Source of the DNA: Candidatus Gastranaerophilales bacterium
GTDB lineage: Bacteria; Cyanobacteriota; Vampirovibrionia; Gastranaerophilales; Gastranaerophilaceae
Length of the DNA stretch: 64,000 nucleotides
Assembly (NCBI GenBank): GCA_944324455.1
Contig: CALUWJ010000007.1
Coordinates: 1 to 64,000, forward strand
Direction: 5' to 3'
Part shown: positions 9,401 through 18,387 of the stretch, one piece after another
Layout: every line of letters starts with the position of its first letter
Numbering within the stretch: position 1 is the first letter of the stretch
Program-made: the position numbers and the translations under genes
Notes under the pieces: model-generated
Databases searched by the model: none
Told to the model about the DNA's origin: nothing
Seen by the model: the letters and a program-made list of their open reading frames with translations, nothing else

Positions 9401-9480
9401 ATGAATTTGAACCTAATTATAAAAATGCTAATTGCGAATATTGTGCTTATAGAGATTTTTGCGCTCTAAATATAATTTAA
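6415..9480 (+). CDS. UvrD/Rep-type helicase fused to PD-(D/E)XK Fe-S nuclease (AddB/PcrA-Cas4-like)
   Basis: A 1021-residue protein. It is a superfamily 1 helicase: Walker A GPGTGKT near residue 30, DEYQD near 265, GDDDQIIYTFQGA (motif III) near 300 and GMTRAKKFL (motif VI) near 695. From about residue 770 a RecB-like nuclease follows, with FKGFIDRID and YDYKTG as the metal-binding DxK core. Cysteines in NCPRQF and the final CEYCAYRDFC could bind a 4Fe-4S cluster, as in AddB and Cas4. Such fusions process double-strand ends for recombination. A GAGGA site precedes the ATG. No recB, addA or cas genes are nearby, so it seems to act alone or with distant partners. Confidence 0.88.
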   Translation: MTVIEKKIEPNQAQKECIENIKGKYLVIAGPGTGKTFSLIERIKNMLNKNISPNKILCLTFSDAAANEMRSRLSDVLKNQTKEIDIYTYHSFCNEIINENPEEFELPNDYKLIFTAISRQFIKECIDELNPIEYRSSKNDPYVFLNTILAQIEEIKKNRLTKEEYFKNIKENPDWEPKIKTLQDELEDYKQKNKKIPQRITNGIDSQEKKIKKAYEIWKFYELYKNKMELNHYLDFNDMISFVLDKFENEPYFIDKISNKYEYILVDEYQDTNKNQNEIIFKLADANKAQNIFVVGDDDQIIYTFQGAKLDTIENFLRHYPDTKVICLKENMRSSQNILNCARQIVKQDSSRLEINPEFEKYNISKELISKNEEYKNDNPKIRCNIYYDQNQEYNDIVSEIDSLINSSDCPKDKKGNKKLSEIAILTKSNNELLIFAQLLKDRNIPFELKEGKNIFEIKSFIVLFYYMQMLINPELNSDKIFRLLLLEPFKINPLDYMKLYQKRSTNKAFINSMREIDDFIEKDKIENFIKTFDYLKEYQTNENLRNIIIEIGSKTGIFNHYLNSKINQIENIAAIKKILDEANDFISAYKDITLVGFVEYLQMLQDENITIAVQKAPIELNAVQLSTYHSSKGKEYLYVYMPTLLRNLWEADNASFRASVPLDIKEYKTDEQLQQIKKADRIKLMYVGMTRAKKFLRLSYVQYIDGKIKKPSDFILNLIQNVDENFLEINQIPQHTIDSFWEETKNSIVKKDYDYKRDFDEFINLKLKDKFYSPSSINTYLNCPRQFLYEYIFELNTKYGNCDLANYGSIIHSCLEYIVKFAKNNNTYPNKNDVIDYFSNTINSFDFSSIEQKEILVQRGKNAIDEFYPHFIQTPIESIFEIEHKLIYEDENYKFKGFIDRIDKNPDGSYSIYDYKTGNAKGLNLICPNGKNENYYIQIGLYKYFFEKITKNKVNKTGFIFPEDFSGNLEINFTDEEIKNIIEKFKSTIKSIKNHEFEPNYKNANCEYCAYRDFCALNII

Positions 9481-9491
9481 AAAGGAAAACC

Positions 9492-10529
9492 ATGAAAGCA
9501 CTTATTTATGATAAAAATTCCAATCCTAAAATAGCCCTAAAAGAAAAAACAAAGCCCGAAATAATTTCTGATACTGATGCAATTATAAAAGTTACTCTAT
9601 CGAGCATTTGCACAAGCGATTTACACATCATAGATGGTTTTGTACCAAATGCAAAAAATAATATTGTCTTAGGTCATGAATTTGTCGGAATAATTGAAAA
9701 AACAGGGAAAAATGTCAAAAATTTTAAAAAAGGTGATAGAGTAAGTGTTAATTGCGAAACCTTTTGCAAAGATTGCTTTTTTTGCAAAAACGGATTTATA
9801 AATAATTGCATAAATGGCGGTTGGAACCTAGGTTGCACAATAGACGGCTGTCAAGCTGAATATGTAAGAGTACCTTGGGCAGATAATGTTTTAACTAAAA
9901 TTAATGACAATATAACAGATAAAAACGCTCTTTTTGTTGGCGATATTTTATCAAGCGGATATTTTGGCGCAAAGATGTGTGAAATAGAACCAAATGATAC
10001 AGTTGCAATAATTGGCTCAGGCCCTGTTGGAATGTGTGCTATGATAAGTGCAAAAATCTTAAAAGCTAAAACAATCATAGCAATTGATATAAACCAAAAC
10101 AGGCTAAATATAGCAAAAAAACAAAATCTTGCAGATTTTTACTTAAATCCCAACGATTGCAATATTGAAAATGAAATTAAAAAAATCACAAAATACGGAA
10201 TAGATAAAGTAATTGAAGCAGCAGGAGGAAATAATACTTTTGAAATGGCGTGGAAAATTGCACGCCCAAATGGAATTATTGGAATAGTTGCTATGTATGA
10301 AAAAAATCAAATTTTGCCGCTGCCAATAATGTATGGTAAAAATTTAACTTTTAAAACAGGTGGAGTTGATGCCATTTATTGCAGAGAGCTTATGGATTTA
10401 ATTTCAAAAAATAAAATCAATACAGACTTTTTAATAACACACAGCTTTAAATTTAAAAATATAATTGAAGCATATAGTTTCTTTAAATCCAACAAAGACG
10501 ATTGTTTAAAAGTTATGATTGAATATTAA
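9492..10529 (+). CDS. Zinc-dependent medium-chain alcohol dehydrogenase
   Basis: A 345-residue MDR-family enzyme. The catalytic zinc ligands are in SICTSDLH and GHEFVG. The structural zinc lobe is a four-Cys cluster in CETFCKDCFFC plus the Cys in FINNC, and the Rossmann motif is GSGPVGM. It should oxidise or reduce an alcohol or polyol with NAD(P); the threonine/isopropanol/butanediol dehydrogenase branch is closest by eye, but the substrate is not determinable. The start at 9492 follows AAAGGA; the longer frame upstream overlaps the helicase gene. It lies 11 bases behind the helicase gene and is probably co-transcribed, with no obvious functional link. Confidence 0.85.
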   Translation: MKALIYDKNSNPKIALKEKTKPEIISDTDAIIKVTLSSICTSDLHIIDGFVPNAKNNIVLGHEFVGIIEKTGKNVKNFKKGDRVSVNCETFCKDCFFCKNGFINNCINGGWNLGCTIDGCQAEYVRVPWADNVLTKINDNITDKNALFVGDILSSGYFGAKMCEIEPNDTVAIIGSGPVGMCAMISAKILKAKTIIAIDINQNRLNIAKKQNLADFYLNPNDCNIENEIKKITKYGIDKVIEAAGGNNTFEMAWKIARPNGIIGIVAMYEKNQILPLPIMYGKNLTFKTGGVDAIYCRELMDLISKNKINTDFLITHSFKFKNIIEAYSFFKSNKDDCLKVMIEY

Positions 10530-10630
10530 AATAATAATTTTTGTAACAAAAAACAAAATATTTTTCCTATTTTTGCATAATTTTTTATTCACAAGCGTAA
10601 TATATTTAAACAGCAATCTGGAAGTATTTA

Positions 10631-13216
10631 ATGAAAATAAATTTTAATCCCATACACAAAATAACATTTAAAAGTAATCAAAAAGAAGAACAACCAAAAG
10701 CAATTAAAATTCCTACCTATATTGATAGTCTAAATGAAGATCAATACACTCAAGCTATTCAAAAAATTACACAATTGCTTAAAAGTCAGGCTTTAAAAAG
10801 TTCTAATCATATAGAAAATAAACAAAGCAATAATCTATTTTTAACAAAAATAAATAAACTCAACAGAAGCAAAAAAGCATCTCTTGATATGGAGCAGATA
10901 AAATCTATAATTCTCCCATCAAAAGGTGATAAAAAATTACGTTCTTTTGAAAACTCGCACAAAAAATTTATTTTAGATAAATATCAGCAAGAATCGAAAG
11001 ATTCTTTTATTGAGGGAAATTCAACAATCACAACAGCGCCGACAGGAACAGGAAAAACATTGATTGCCGAATACTGTATTGAAGACGCCCTAAAAAACGG
11101 CAAAAAAATAATTTATCTGTCACCCCTAAAAGCGCTAAGTAATGAAAAATTTATTAATTTCAGTGAACTATTTGCTAAATACATTGATGACGAGTATATA
11201 AGCTCCGATAATGTCGGCATAATAACAGGAGATGTTGTAATTAATCCTGATGCACCGTTGATTATTATGACCACCGAAATATATAGAAACATGGTAAACT
11301 CAGGAGATGAAGAATCAATTAAAGAAACTTTTAAGGATTTTTCAGGTGTAATTTTTGATGAATTTCAATATTTTAATGACCCCGAAAGAGGTACTGTCTG
11401 GGAAGAAGCAATTATGCTGACCCCTGAACACATGCGTTTATTATTACTTTCAGCAACAGCTTCTAATGCCGAAAAAATTCAAGAATGGCTGTCTAAACTA
11501 AATCCAACTATCAAAACAAACTTAATCAAAGTTCCGGAATCAGAACGCTATGTACCATTAAAAGAATATGTTTACGGTCATAGCATAGATGGACTAAGAA
11601 TTGAGCCTATTTATGATAACATTATAAATTTAAACAAATTAAAATCAGGAACATCTGATAGAGCAAAAGAAACTATAACAGAGCTTGAAAAGCTGTTTGA
11701 CGGACAAAATTACCTTGAAATATTATCTCAATTTAAAGACAAAAGAGGTGTAATTAATGCAGAAAGATTTAGCCGCCAATTAGCAGAAACAAAAAATATA
11801 AAACCCGAAAAAGCGCAACAAATAGCCTATGTTTTATCTGATATAAAAAGCAGAAGCACAAGAGATAATGCAAAACTAAGCTTCCCCTCACGCATTCCTC
11901 CAACAGTGCCGCTCGTTAAAATATTAAATGAAAAAAACATGACCCCTGCATTGCTTTTTATCTTTTCTAAAAAAAGATGCAAAAAAGAAATGGATGAAAC
12001 AGCAAAAAAGCTTGGTTCATTGTTAACCCCTGAAGAATCAAAAAGAGTTCTTGATGTTGTTAATGAGGCAAAAGAAAAAAATATTTATCTTGGCAATGAT
12101 TTTGAAAGCAATTATTTACCAAAACTTTTAATGGGGTATGCCGTTCACCATGCAGGAATGCTGCCATCATATAAAAGCATAGTTGAAAAACTTTCAAGAG
12201 AAGGCTTAATAAAGGTTTGCTTTGCAACAGAAACACTGCTTGCAGGTATTAATATGCCATTTAAAACAACTGCATTTACTTCATTAGAAAAATTTGACGG
12301 AAAAAGAAATATAGAACTCCCGACAATAAGCTATAAACAAGGGGCAGGACGCGCAGGAAGACGAGGAATTGACGATATTGGAAATGTAATTGTTTGCCCT
12401 ACCTCAAAATATGAATTTGAAAGATTTAAAGAAATAATGGAATCAGATGATACAGAAATCAAAAGTGCTTTTAATCTTTCTTATGCAAGTTTATTACAAG
12501 ATAATGTTCTAAAAAATCTTGATAGCTTTATCAAAAAAAGTTTTTTAATGTATCAATCAGGCTCTTTTGATAAAGTTAAACAACAAATAACAGATAAATT
12601 AAACTATCTTGAAGAAAAAGGGTATGTAAAACAAACAGATGAAAAATATGAAATAACAAAAAAAGGCGAAACAGCAAGAAAAATCTACGGAATAAATCAA
12701 ATTTTATTGTGCGAATTAATTAGCGACCCGAAATACACAAAAGATTTAACCCCTGAAGAACTTGCATGTTGTATGACGATGTTTGCAGATATAAACGACG
12801 ATAAACCAAGAGAAACCTTTGAAGACGATATGGCGCAAACCGCCCAAAAACTTTCAAGCATAATTGATTTAGCAAAACAAATCCAAAAAGAACAGAACAG
12901 GCGCGGAATTGATTCAAAAATAAAGATGAGCACCAATTTAGCACCTGCTATCTATCAATTTGCAAATGCCCCAAATCAAGATCGCAATAAATGCATACAA
13001 TTATGGAATGAAATTTTTAATGAATTAAAATCTCAATATGTCATTATGTATGAAGGCGACTTATTGAGGGTATTTAACGGAACAATTGATTTATTAAAAA
13101 CAATAACAGAAGTTAGTGATGACCCCGAATTAATCGAAAAAGCACAACTTGCAATAAACTCTTTACAAAAACCGCCTCTAACCGATATTCTTAAATACGA
13201 ATTAAATGTTAAATAA
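10631..13216 (+). CDS. Ski2/Mtr4-like DExH RNA helicase with lineage N-terminal motif
   Basis: An 861-residue superfamily 2 helicase: Walker A APTGTGKT near residue 137, a Walker B IFDEFQYF near 240 (DEFQ in place of DEVH), LLLSATAS near 273 and QGAGRAGRRG near 570. A Ski2-type C-terminal winged-helix/ratchet part follows. Such helicases occur in cyanobacteria and actinobacteria (HelY) and unwind structured RNA. The first 110 residues are polar and low in complexity and include an ITFKSN motif near residue 11, also seen in unrelated proteins of this window. I see no strong ribosome-binding site; AAGTATTTA precedes the ATG. Confidence 0.85.
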   Translation: MKINFNPIHKITFKSNQKEEQPKAIKIPTYIDSLNEDQYTQAIQKITQLLKSQALKSSNHIENKQSNNLFLTKINKLNRSKKASLDMEQIKSIILPSKGDKKLRSFENSHKKFILDKYQQESKDSFIEGNSTITTAPTGTGKTLIAEYCIEDALKNGKKIIYLSPLKALSNEKFINFSELFAKYIDDEYISSDNVGIITGDVVINPDAPLIIMTTEIYRNMVNSGDEESIKETFKDFSGVIFDEFQYFNDPERGTVWEEAIMLTPEHMRLLLLSATASNAEKIQEWLSKLNPTIKTNLIKVPESERYVPLKEYVYGHSIDGLRIEPIYDNIINLNKLKSGTSDRAKETITELEKLFDGQNYLEILSQFKDKRGVINAERFSRQLAETKNIKPEKAQQIAYVLSDIKSRSTRDNAKLSFPSRIPPTVPLVKILNEKNMTPALLFIFSKKRCKKEMDETAKKLGSLLTPEESKRVLDVVNEAKEKNIYLGNDFESNYLPKLLMGYAVHHAGMLPSYKSIVEKLSREGLIKVCFATETLLAGINMPFKTTAFTSLEKFDGKRNIELPTISYKQGAGRAGRRGIDDIGNVIVCPTSKYEFERFKEIMESDDTEIKSAFNLSYASLLQDNVLKNLDSFIKKSFLMYQSGSFDKVKQQITDKLNYLEEKGYVKQTDEKYEITKKGETARKIYGINQILLCELISDPKYTKDLTPEELACCMTMFADINDDKPRETFEDDMAQTAQKLSSIIDLAKQIQKEQNRRGIDSKIKMSTNLAPAIYQFANAPNQDRNKCIQLWNEIFNELKSQYVIMYEGDLLRVFNGTIDLLKTITEVSDDPELIEKAQLAINSLQKPPLTDILKYELNVK

Positions 13217-13225
13217 TAAAAAAAG

Positions 13226-13247
13226 GGGTTAAACTATTGTTTAACCC
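13226..13247 (-). terminator. Intrinsic terminator of flagellin gene
   Basis: The stem GGGTTAAAC/GTTTAACCC has a TATT loop. Read on the minus strand it is followed by C and a T run, so it terminates the flagellin transcript 39 bases past its stop codon. On the plus strand there is no T run. Confidence 0.75.
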
Positions 13248-13285
13248 ACTTGTATTGCCATCACCAGTTAGATTCTTGCATACAT

Positions 13286-14185
13286 TTATACTAAACTCAA
13301 AGCAATCGATGGCGCTTGGTTTGCTTGAGCCAATAAAGATGTTGATACTTGTTGAAGAATTTGTTGTTGAGTAAAGTTTGAAGCTTCAGAAGCAATATCA
13401 GCATCCATAATTATTGATTTAGCGCTTGATAAGTTTTCATATTGTGTTGTCAAAGTATCAAGAGCTGATTCTAGACGGTTTTGAGCTGAACCTATTTCAG
13501 ATTTTCTGCTTGTAATATTATCAAGAGCAGTATCAAGATTTAATACAGCTTCAGCAAATGTACCTGCTGCAGGAACTTCAGCTTGACCGGGGCCGGCTGG
13601 AGTTTGAGGATCGGCATTTGTCATAACTGTTAAATCAAAAGTGTTCATTCCGGTTAAAGCAGAAAATGTTACTTTTGCAAAAATACTGCCATCTGCAAGA
13701 ATTGTATTATCTTCAGTGTAATCAGCACCCACTTGGAATGTTACACCATTATCCTGCAAATCTTCATCATTAAATAAAGATAATGAAGAATATTTAGATG
13801 ATGTTGAAATACGGTCAATTTCAGCCATACGTTCATCTACTTCATCTTGCATTGCTTGAATTTCTTCAGCTGAATAAGTGCCATTTTTTGCTTGCAGTGC
13901 TAAGTCACGAATTCTTGATAAATTGTCTTGTACAACATCTAAGTTACCTTCTGCAGTTGATAACATAGCATTACCGTTTTGTACGTTATTTTGCGCAATT
14001 TGATTACCATCCAATTGTACTTGCATACGAGCTGCAATAACCGTACCGGCTGCATCATCTTTTGCTGAATTAACCTTCAAGCCTGAAGACATTCTCTCCA
14101 TAGCTTGTGACAAACCGCTTGTTGAAGCAGATAAAAGTCCTTGGATTTTAATTGAATCCACATTTGTGTTAATTACTACTGACAT
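13286..14185 (-). CDS. fliC: Flagellin
   Basis: The 299-residue product has both conserved flagellin ends. The N-terminal coiled-coil domain runs from INTNVDSIKIQGLL through SGLKVNSAKDDAAG to NLSRIRDLALQA. The C-terminal helix runs from ENLSSAKSIIMDADIASE to TQQQILQQVSTSLLAQAN. The variable middle is short, about 70 residues, so the filament surface is small. It is exported by the flagellar type III system and polymerises outside the cell. No other flagellar structural gene is nearby, so this is an isolated flagellin locus. The ATG follows AAAGGAG, and the leader carries further AGGA motifs that suggest CsrA control (fliW and csrA are at 46763-47498). Confidence 0.95.
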   Translation of the reverse strand: MSVVINTNVDSIKIQGLLSASTSGLSQAMERMSSGLKVNSAKDDAAGTVIAARMQVQLDGNQIAQNNVQNGNAMLSTAEGNLDVVQDNLSRIRDLALQAKNGTYSAEEIQAMQDEVDERMAEIDRISTSSKYSSLSLFNDEDLQDNGVTFQVGADYTEDNTILADGSIFAKVTFSALTGMNTFDLTVMTNADPQTPAGPGQAEVPAAGTFAEAVLNLDTALDNITSRKSEIGSAQNRLESALDTLTTQYENLSSAKSIIMDADIASEASNFTQQQILQQVSTSLLAQANQAPSIALSLV

Positions 14186-14189
14186 TTTA

Positions 14190-14275
14190 ATACTCCTTTA
14201 TTTTTCTCTAACCGCAAGACAATACAAAAATGGGGAATATCATTTCTTTTGTCATCCTTAACGGTTAATATCCTT
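14190..14275 (-). promoter_or_regulatory. Flagellin leader with three AGGA motifs and a pairing arm
   Basis: On the transcript strand AGGA occurs at 14271-14274, at 14255-14258 and in the ribosome-binding site at 14194-14197. UAACCG (14262-14267) and CGGUUA (14209-14214) can pair and bring the segments together. CsrA binds GGA motifs and represses hag translation in Bacillus in just this arrangement. Presence of the motifs is seen; CsrA binding is inferred. Confidence 0.45.
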
Positions 14276-14403
14276 ATTACAAATTAAATATATAATTTTT
14301 TGGAGTATATTAGAATTAAAAATAAGTATCAGCTTTACTATACTAAAGTATGAAATTAAAAACCCCTGCCAGATAGCAGGGGTTTTTAATAATATTTCAA
14401 TAA
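14276..14403. other. Flagellin promoter region and clpX 3' region
   Basis: AT-rich, with no gene. It should hold the flagellin promoter; I could not pick out a confident sigma-28-type or sigma-70-type element. Confidence 0.4.
14359..14387 (-). terminator. Terminator of tig-clpP-clpX operon
   Basis: AAAAACCCCTGC and GCAGGGGTTTTT form a strong stem with a six-base loop, 17 bases beyond the clpX stop codon. The flanking A and T runs make it potentially bidirectional. Confidence 0.85.
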
Positions 14404-15705
14404 TTATGCGATTTCTTCTCTATGTTTGGTCGGAAGCTGGACCACTTCTCCTCCCTGAGCGTCCTGCTGCTTTTTTTCAACCATTTCCTTTGTTACAACA
14501 AATTCTTTGATATCTTCTTTTGATGGAACATCATACATAACATCAAGCATGATTTCTTCAACAATTGACCTTAATGCACGAGCGCCGGTTTTTCTTTTTA
14601 GAGCTTCTTTCGCAATTAAATCAATTGCATCATCATCAAATTTTAGTTCAACTCCATCCATATTCATTAAGCAGGCATACTGTTTAACAATAGCATTTTT
14701 AGGCTCTGTTAATATCATTTTTAGAGTTTTTTCATCCAACGGATCCAATACTGTATAAACAGGAATTCTGCCAATAAATTCAGGAATTAAACCGAACTTT
14801 AACAAATCATCAGGCTGTAATTTTTTAAGGATTTTAGCATTTTCTCTTTCTTTTTCCTCTGGAGACAAAGAAGCAGAACCAAAGCCTATACTTGTTGTAG
14901 AGCCTGCGCGGCGTTCAACAATTTTCTCTAAACCAACAAATGCCCCTCCAACAATAAACAATATATTATTAGTATCAATTTGAATAAACTCTTGATGAGG
15001 ATGTTTTCTGCCGCCTTGCGGAGGTACATTTGCAACTGTACCTTCAATCATCTTTAATAATGCTTGTTGAACACCTTCACCTGAAACATCTCTTGTTATA
15101 GATGGATTTTCTGATTTTCTTGCAATTTTATCGATTTCATCAATGTATATTATGCCTCTTTCTGCTTTTTTAGCGTCATAATCGGCACTTTGATATAATC
15201 TTAAAAGAATGTTTTCAACATCATCACCAACATAACCTGCTTCTGTTAAAGTAGTAGCATCTGCAACAGCAAATGGTACATTTAACATTTTAGCCAATGT
15301 TTGAGCTAATAAAGTCTTACCGGAACCTGTTGGGCCAACAAGCAAGATATTACTTTTTTGAATTTCAATGTCTGATTCTGGCTGCTCCATGTTATGCGCA
15401 ATTCTTTTATAATGATTATAAACAGCAACAGCCAATACTTTCTTAGCATCATCCTGCCCTACAATATGCTCATCCAAATATGCTTTTATTTCGTGCGGTT
15501 TTGGAATTGAATCAACTGAAATTTCAGGAGTTTGTTCTTTTTCATCTTGTTTAAAATTAAACAATTCTTCATCCAAAATTTCATTACATAACTCAATACA
15601 TTCGTCACAAATGCACACATCAGGACCTGCAATTAATTTTTTAACTTGGTCTTGTGTTTTTCCGCAAAACGAACATTTTAAATTTGAATCAGTAGGTTTA
15701 GCCAT
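14404..15705 (-). CDS. clpX: ATP-dependent Clp protease ATP-binding subunit ClpX
   Basis: A 433-residue AAA+ unfoldase of normal length. The N-terminal zinc domain has Cys11, Cys14, Cys33 and Cys36. Walker A is GPTGSGKT, the pore loop is GYVGDD and Walker B is IIYIDEID. The hexamer unfolds substrates and feeds them to ClpP, encoded 19 bases upstream on the same strand. With tig and clpP it forms the classic tig-clpP-clpX operon. A terminator follows directly. Confidence 0.98.
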   Translation of the reverse strand: MAKPTDSNLKCSFCGKTQDQVKKLIAGPDVCICDECIELCNEILDEELFNFKQDEKEQTPEISVDSIPKPHEIKAYLDEHIVGQDDAKKVLAVAVYNHYKRIAHNMEQPESDIEIQKSNILLVGPTGSGKTLLAQTLAKMLNVPFAVADATTLTEAGYVGDDVENILLRLYQSADYDAKKAERGIIYIDEIDKIARKSENPSITRDVSGEGVQQALLKMIEGTVANVPPQGGRKHPHQEFIQIDTNNILFIVGGAFVGLEKIVERRAGSTTSIGFGSASLSPEEKERENAKILKKLQPDDLLKFGLIPEFIGRIPVYTVLDPLDEKTLKMILTEPKNAIVKQYACLMNMDGVELKFDDDAIDLIAKEALKRKTGARALRSIVEEIMLDVMYDVPSKEDIKEFVVTKEMVEKKQQDAQGGEVVQLPTKHREEIA

Positions 15706-15724
15706 TTATTTTACCTTCTTTTAA

Positions 15725-16312
15725 TTATTTTTCGTCTAAAGTGATTACCTTATCAATCATACCGTATTCAACCGCTTCTTGAGCTGTCATAATATAATCT
15801 CTATCGGTGTCTTTTTCTATTTTCTTTAACGGTTGACCGGTATTTGAAGCTAAAATTGAATTTAGCGATTTTTTAATTCTTAAAATTTCATTTGCTTGAA
15901 TTTCGATATCAGTAGCTTGACCTTGAGCGCCGCCTAACGGTTGATGAATCAATACTCTTGAATGAGGCAGAGCAAGTCTTTTACCTTTTGCACCTGATGA
16001 TAATAAAAATGCGCCCATAGAAGCAGCTTGGCCTAAACAAATTGTAGACACATCTGCTCTAATATGCTGCATTGTATCATAAATAGCAAAACCTGCAGTT
16101 ACAGAACCCCCCGGAGAATTAATGTATAACATTATGTCTTTTTCAGGGTTTTCACTATCCAATAACAACATTTGTGCAACAATTAAATTTGCCACCATGT
16201 CATCAATCGGAGTACCAAGAAAAATTATTCTTTCTCTTAATAATCTTGAGAATATATCAAATGATCTTTCTCCGCGTGAAGATTGTTCTATAACTACGGG
16301 TACGAAACTCAT
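15725..16312 (-). CDS. clpP: ATP-dependent Clp protease proteolytic subunit ClpP
   Basis: A 195-residue serine protease. The catalytic triad is visible: Ser98 in GQAASMGA, His123 in LIHQPLGG and an Asp in KDTDRDY near residue 172. The tetradecameric barrel degrades proteins delivered by ClpX. The gene lies between tig and clpX, 26 and 19 bases from each. It is a single canonical ClpP with no sign of a variant ClpR. Confidence 0.98.
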   Translation of the reverse strand: MSFVPVVIEQSSRGERSFDIFSRLLRERIIFLGTPIDDMVANLIVAQMLLLDSENPEKDIMLYINSPGGSVTAGFAIYDTMQHIRADVSTICLGQAASMGAFLLSSGAKGKRLALPHSRVLIHQPLGGAQGQATDIEIQANEILRIKKSLNSILASNTGQPLKKIEKDTDRDYIMTAQEAVEYGMIDKVITLDEK

Positions 16313-16338
16313 CTTATTTTATTTCCTTTCAACTTTTT

Positions 16339-17625
16339 CTATTTTGCTATAAATTTATTGTTATTTAATAAAAATTCATTCACTTTATTGGCTGTAATTT
16401 GTTGTGAAATTGCTGCAAATGAATTAGGATTTTTTCTCATTTCTTCAAATAATTGAACCGCAGGCATACCATACATAGCAGCCATTTGATTAATATGTTC
16501 CATTATATCTTTTTGTTCAATTTTTAAATCAGCCTCTTGAGCGATTTTCTCAACTATTAAAGAGTTTTTAATTCTCTTTTGTGCTTCTTCTCTAAAGCGT
16601 TTTTCAACATTTTCCTTGCCTTCTTGTTCGATAAGTTTATCAAAATCAGCACCTTGATATGTTGCATTTTGTCTTGCTTCATCCATTATCGCTTGATATT
16701 CTCTATCTAACATTGAATCTTGGATTTGAATTTCTGTTGTTGAAGATATTTTTTCAAAAATCGCATCTGATTTTAGTCTGTCATTTTGATTTTTAGTTAC
16801 AGTATCAAGATAATTTTTAATATCTTCTTTTAAAAGTTCAAGAGTGTCTTTGCCTGCTTTTTTAGCTAATTCATCGTCAAGTTCAGGCATTTTTCTTTCT
16901 TTAACTTCGTGCATTTTAATTTTAAATTGAGCTTTAGCGCCTTTTAATTTTTCTTCATGGTATTCTTCAGGGAATGTTACATCAATTGTAAATTCTTCAT
17001 CTGCGCCATGACCCACTAAGCCTTCAGCAAAACCTGGAATAAAGTTTGAATTTGCAAGGTCTAAACTATAATTTTTACCTTCGCCATGTTCGATTTTTTC
17101 ATCTCCTACAAAGCCTTCAAAATCAAATACAACTGTATCTTTATCGGTAGCTTTTCTATCAACTTTTTCTAATGTAGAAAATCTTTTTCTTGTTTGCTCA
17201 AGTTCTTTTTCTATTGCGCCATCTTCAGGCTTAACTTCCTTATATTCAACTTCAACATCTTTATAAGCGCCGAGCTTAACTTCCGGTTTTAATTCAACTT
17301 TTGCTTTTAATTTTAAATCTTGTCCTACTGTAAAATCAATATGTTCAATTTCAGGACGAAAAGCAATATTTAATTTATTTTCATCAATAGCTTTTTGAAA
17401 TTCAGACGGAAAAAGTCTATCAATAACTTCTGCTTTAATTCTTTCTTCACCAACATATTTTTCAACAATATTATTTGGAGCTTTTCCTTTTCTAAAACCT
17501 GCAATATTTACATTAGCACCGTATGCTTTTAGGGTTTTTTCATAAGTTTCTTTAGCAACGTTTGCATCAATTGTCATATCTATTGTTGCGATGTTTTTAT
17601 CATCGATTGTAACTGTGTTTGTCAT
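16339..17625 (-). CDS. tig: Trigger factor, ribosome-associated chaperone and prolyl isomerase
   Basis: A 428-residue protein with three trigger factor parts. The N-terminal ribosome-binding domain has the signature GFRKGKAPNNIVEKY near residue 45. A FKBP-like PPIase domain spans about residues 150-240 (DTVVFDFEGFVGDEKIEHGEG). The C-terminal helical arms complete it. It binds nascent chains at the ribosome exit. The ATG at 17625 is chosen over an upstream TTG because GAGAGGTG is correctly placed before it. It is the first gene of the tig-clpP-clpX operon; a TATAAT-like element at 17661-17666 and a TTGACC at 17686-17691 (minus strand, 19-base spacing) may be its promoter. Confidence 0.95.
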   Translation of the reverse strand: MTNTVTIDDKNIATIDMTIDANVAKETYEKTLKAYGANVNIAGFRKGKAPNNIVEKYVGEERIKAEVIDRLFPSEFQKAIDENKLNIAFRPEIEHIDFTVGQDLKLKAKVELKPEVKLGAYKDVEVEYKEVKPEDGAIEKELEQTRKRFSTLEKVDRKATDKDTVVFDFEGFVGDEKIEHGEGKNYSLDLANSNFIPGFAEGLVGHGADEEFTIDVTFPEEYHEEKLKGAKAQFKIKMHEVKERKMPELDDELAKKAGKDTLELLKEDIKNYLDTVTKNQNDRLKSDAIFEKISSTTEIQIQDSMLDREYQAIMDEARQNATYQGADFDKLIEQEGKENVEKRFREEAQKRIKNSLIVEKIAQEADLKIEQKDIMEHINQMAAMYGMPAVQLFEEMRKNPNSFAAISQQITANKVNEFLLNNNKFIAK

Positions 17626-17703
17626 GGCACCTCTCAATTATAGTATTTTACGTATAATATATTATAAACTAAAAACAAAAAACATGGTCAATATAATGTA
17701 TAT

Positions 17704-18372
17704 TTAAACTTCAACCTTTAATACAAATTTGTTCTTTTTATAATCCAAATATCCCTCCTGTTTTAATTTTGACAATTCAAAAGACATAGCAGAACGGTCA
17801 ATATTAAGATAATCAGCTAATTCTTGCCTATTAAACTGAATTTCAAATATGTTTGATTTATTCTTTTGACTTTCATTTGATAAATAGGTTAATAATTTAT
17901 CTCTTATTGATTTTTGAGAAATATTTTCAATTTTTTCAACAAGTTCAATATTTTCCTTAGATAAAATTTTAAACATATTTCTAATAAAAGCTCCATGATG
18001 AATACAAGCATTTTGACACATCGCAGAACACTTTTCATAATTTAAAATCAAAATTAGCGCGTCTTTAGTGCAAATCGCATTAACATTTGATTCCGTATTT
18101 TTTGAAGCAACCAGAGAAAGTGCAATATTATTATTTTCATGGAGTTTTTGTATTATTATTCTTCTGCCCCAGTAGCTATCTTTTTCAATATTAACTTCAC
18201 CATCTAAAATCACATAAATCTTGGTTATTATATCACCGCGCCTTATTATGGTATCTCCTGCTTCATATTTTTTTATAACAGCCTTGAAACACTCAAGCAT
18301 TTTTTCAAGCTCAAAATCAGTCATATCATAAAATATCGGAGTTTTTTTAATTTTTTGATAATATTTTTGCAT
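17704..18372 (-). CDS. Crp/Fnr-family transcription regulator
   Basis: A 222-residue regulator with an N-terminal cyclic-nucleotide-binding-like domain (ILDGEVNIEKDSY region), a dimerisation helix and a C-terminal winged helix (NRQELADYLNIDRSAMSFEL). A cysteine-rich segment, CSAMCQNACIHH, lies at the start of the dimer helix, as in anaerobe Crp/Fnr proteins that may sense redox or NO. The ATG at 18372 has AAAGGA in front; an upstream TTG is less likely. It is divergent from rubredoxin and the glycyl-radical gene, with a large palindrome between. It probably controls both sides; the signal is unknown. Confidence 0.85.
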   Translation of the reverse strand: MQKYYQKIKKTPIFYDMTDFELEKMLECFKAVIKKYEAGDTIIRRGDIITKIYVILDGEVNIEKDSYWGRRIIIQKLHENNNIALSLVASKNTESNVNAICTKDALILILNYEKCSAMCQNACIHHGAFIRNMFKILSKENIELVEKIENISQKSIRDKLLTYLSNESQKNKSNIFEIQFNRQELADYLNIDRSAMSFELSKLKQEGYLDYKKNKFVLKVEV

Positions 18373-18387
18373 ATTTTTTCCTTTTTG

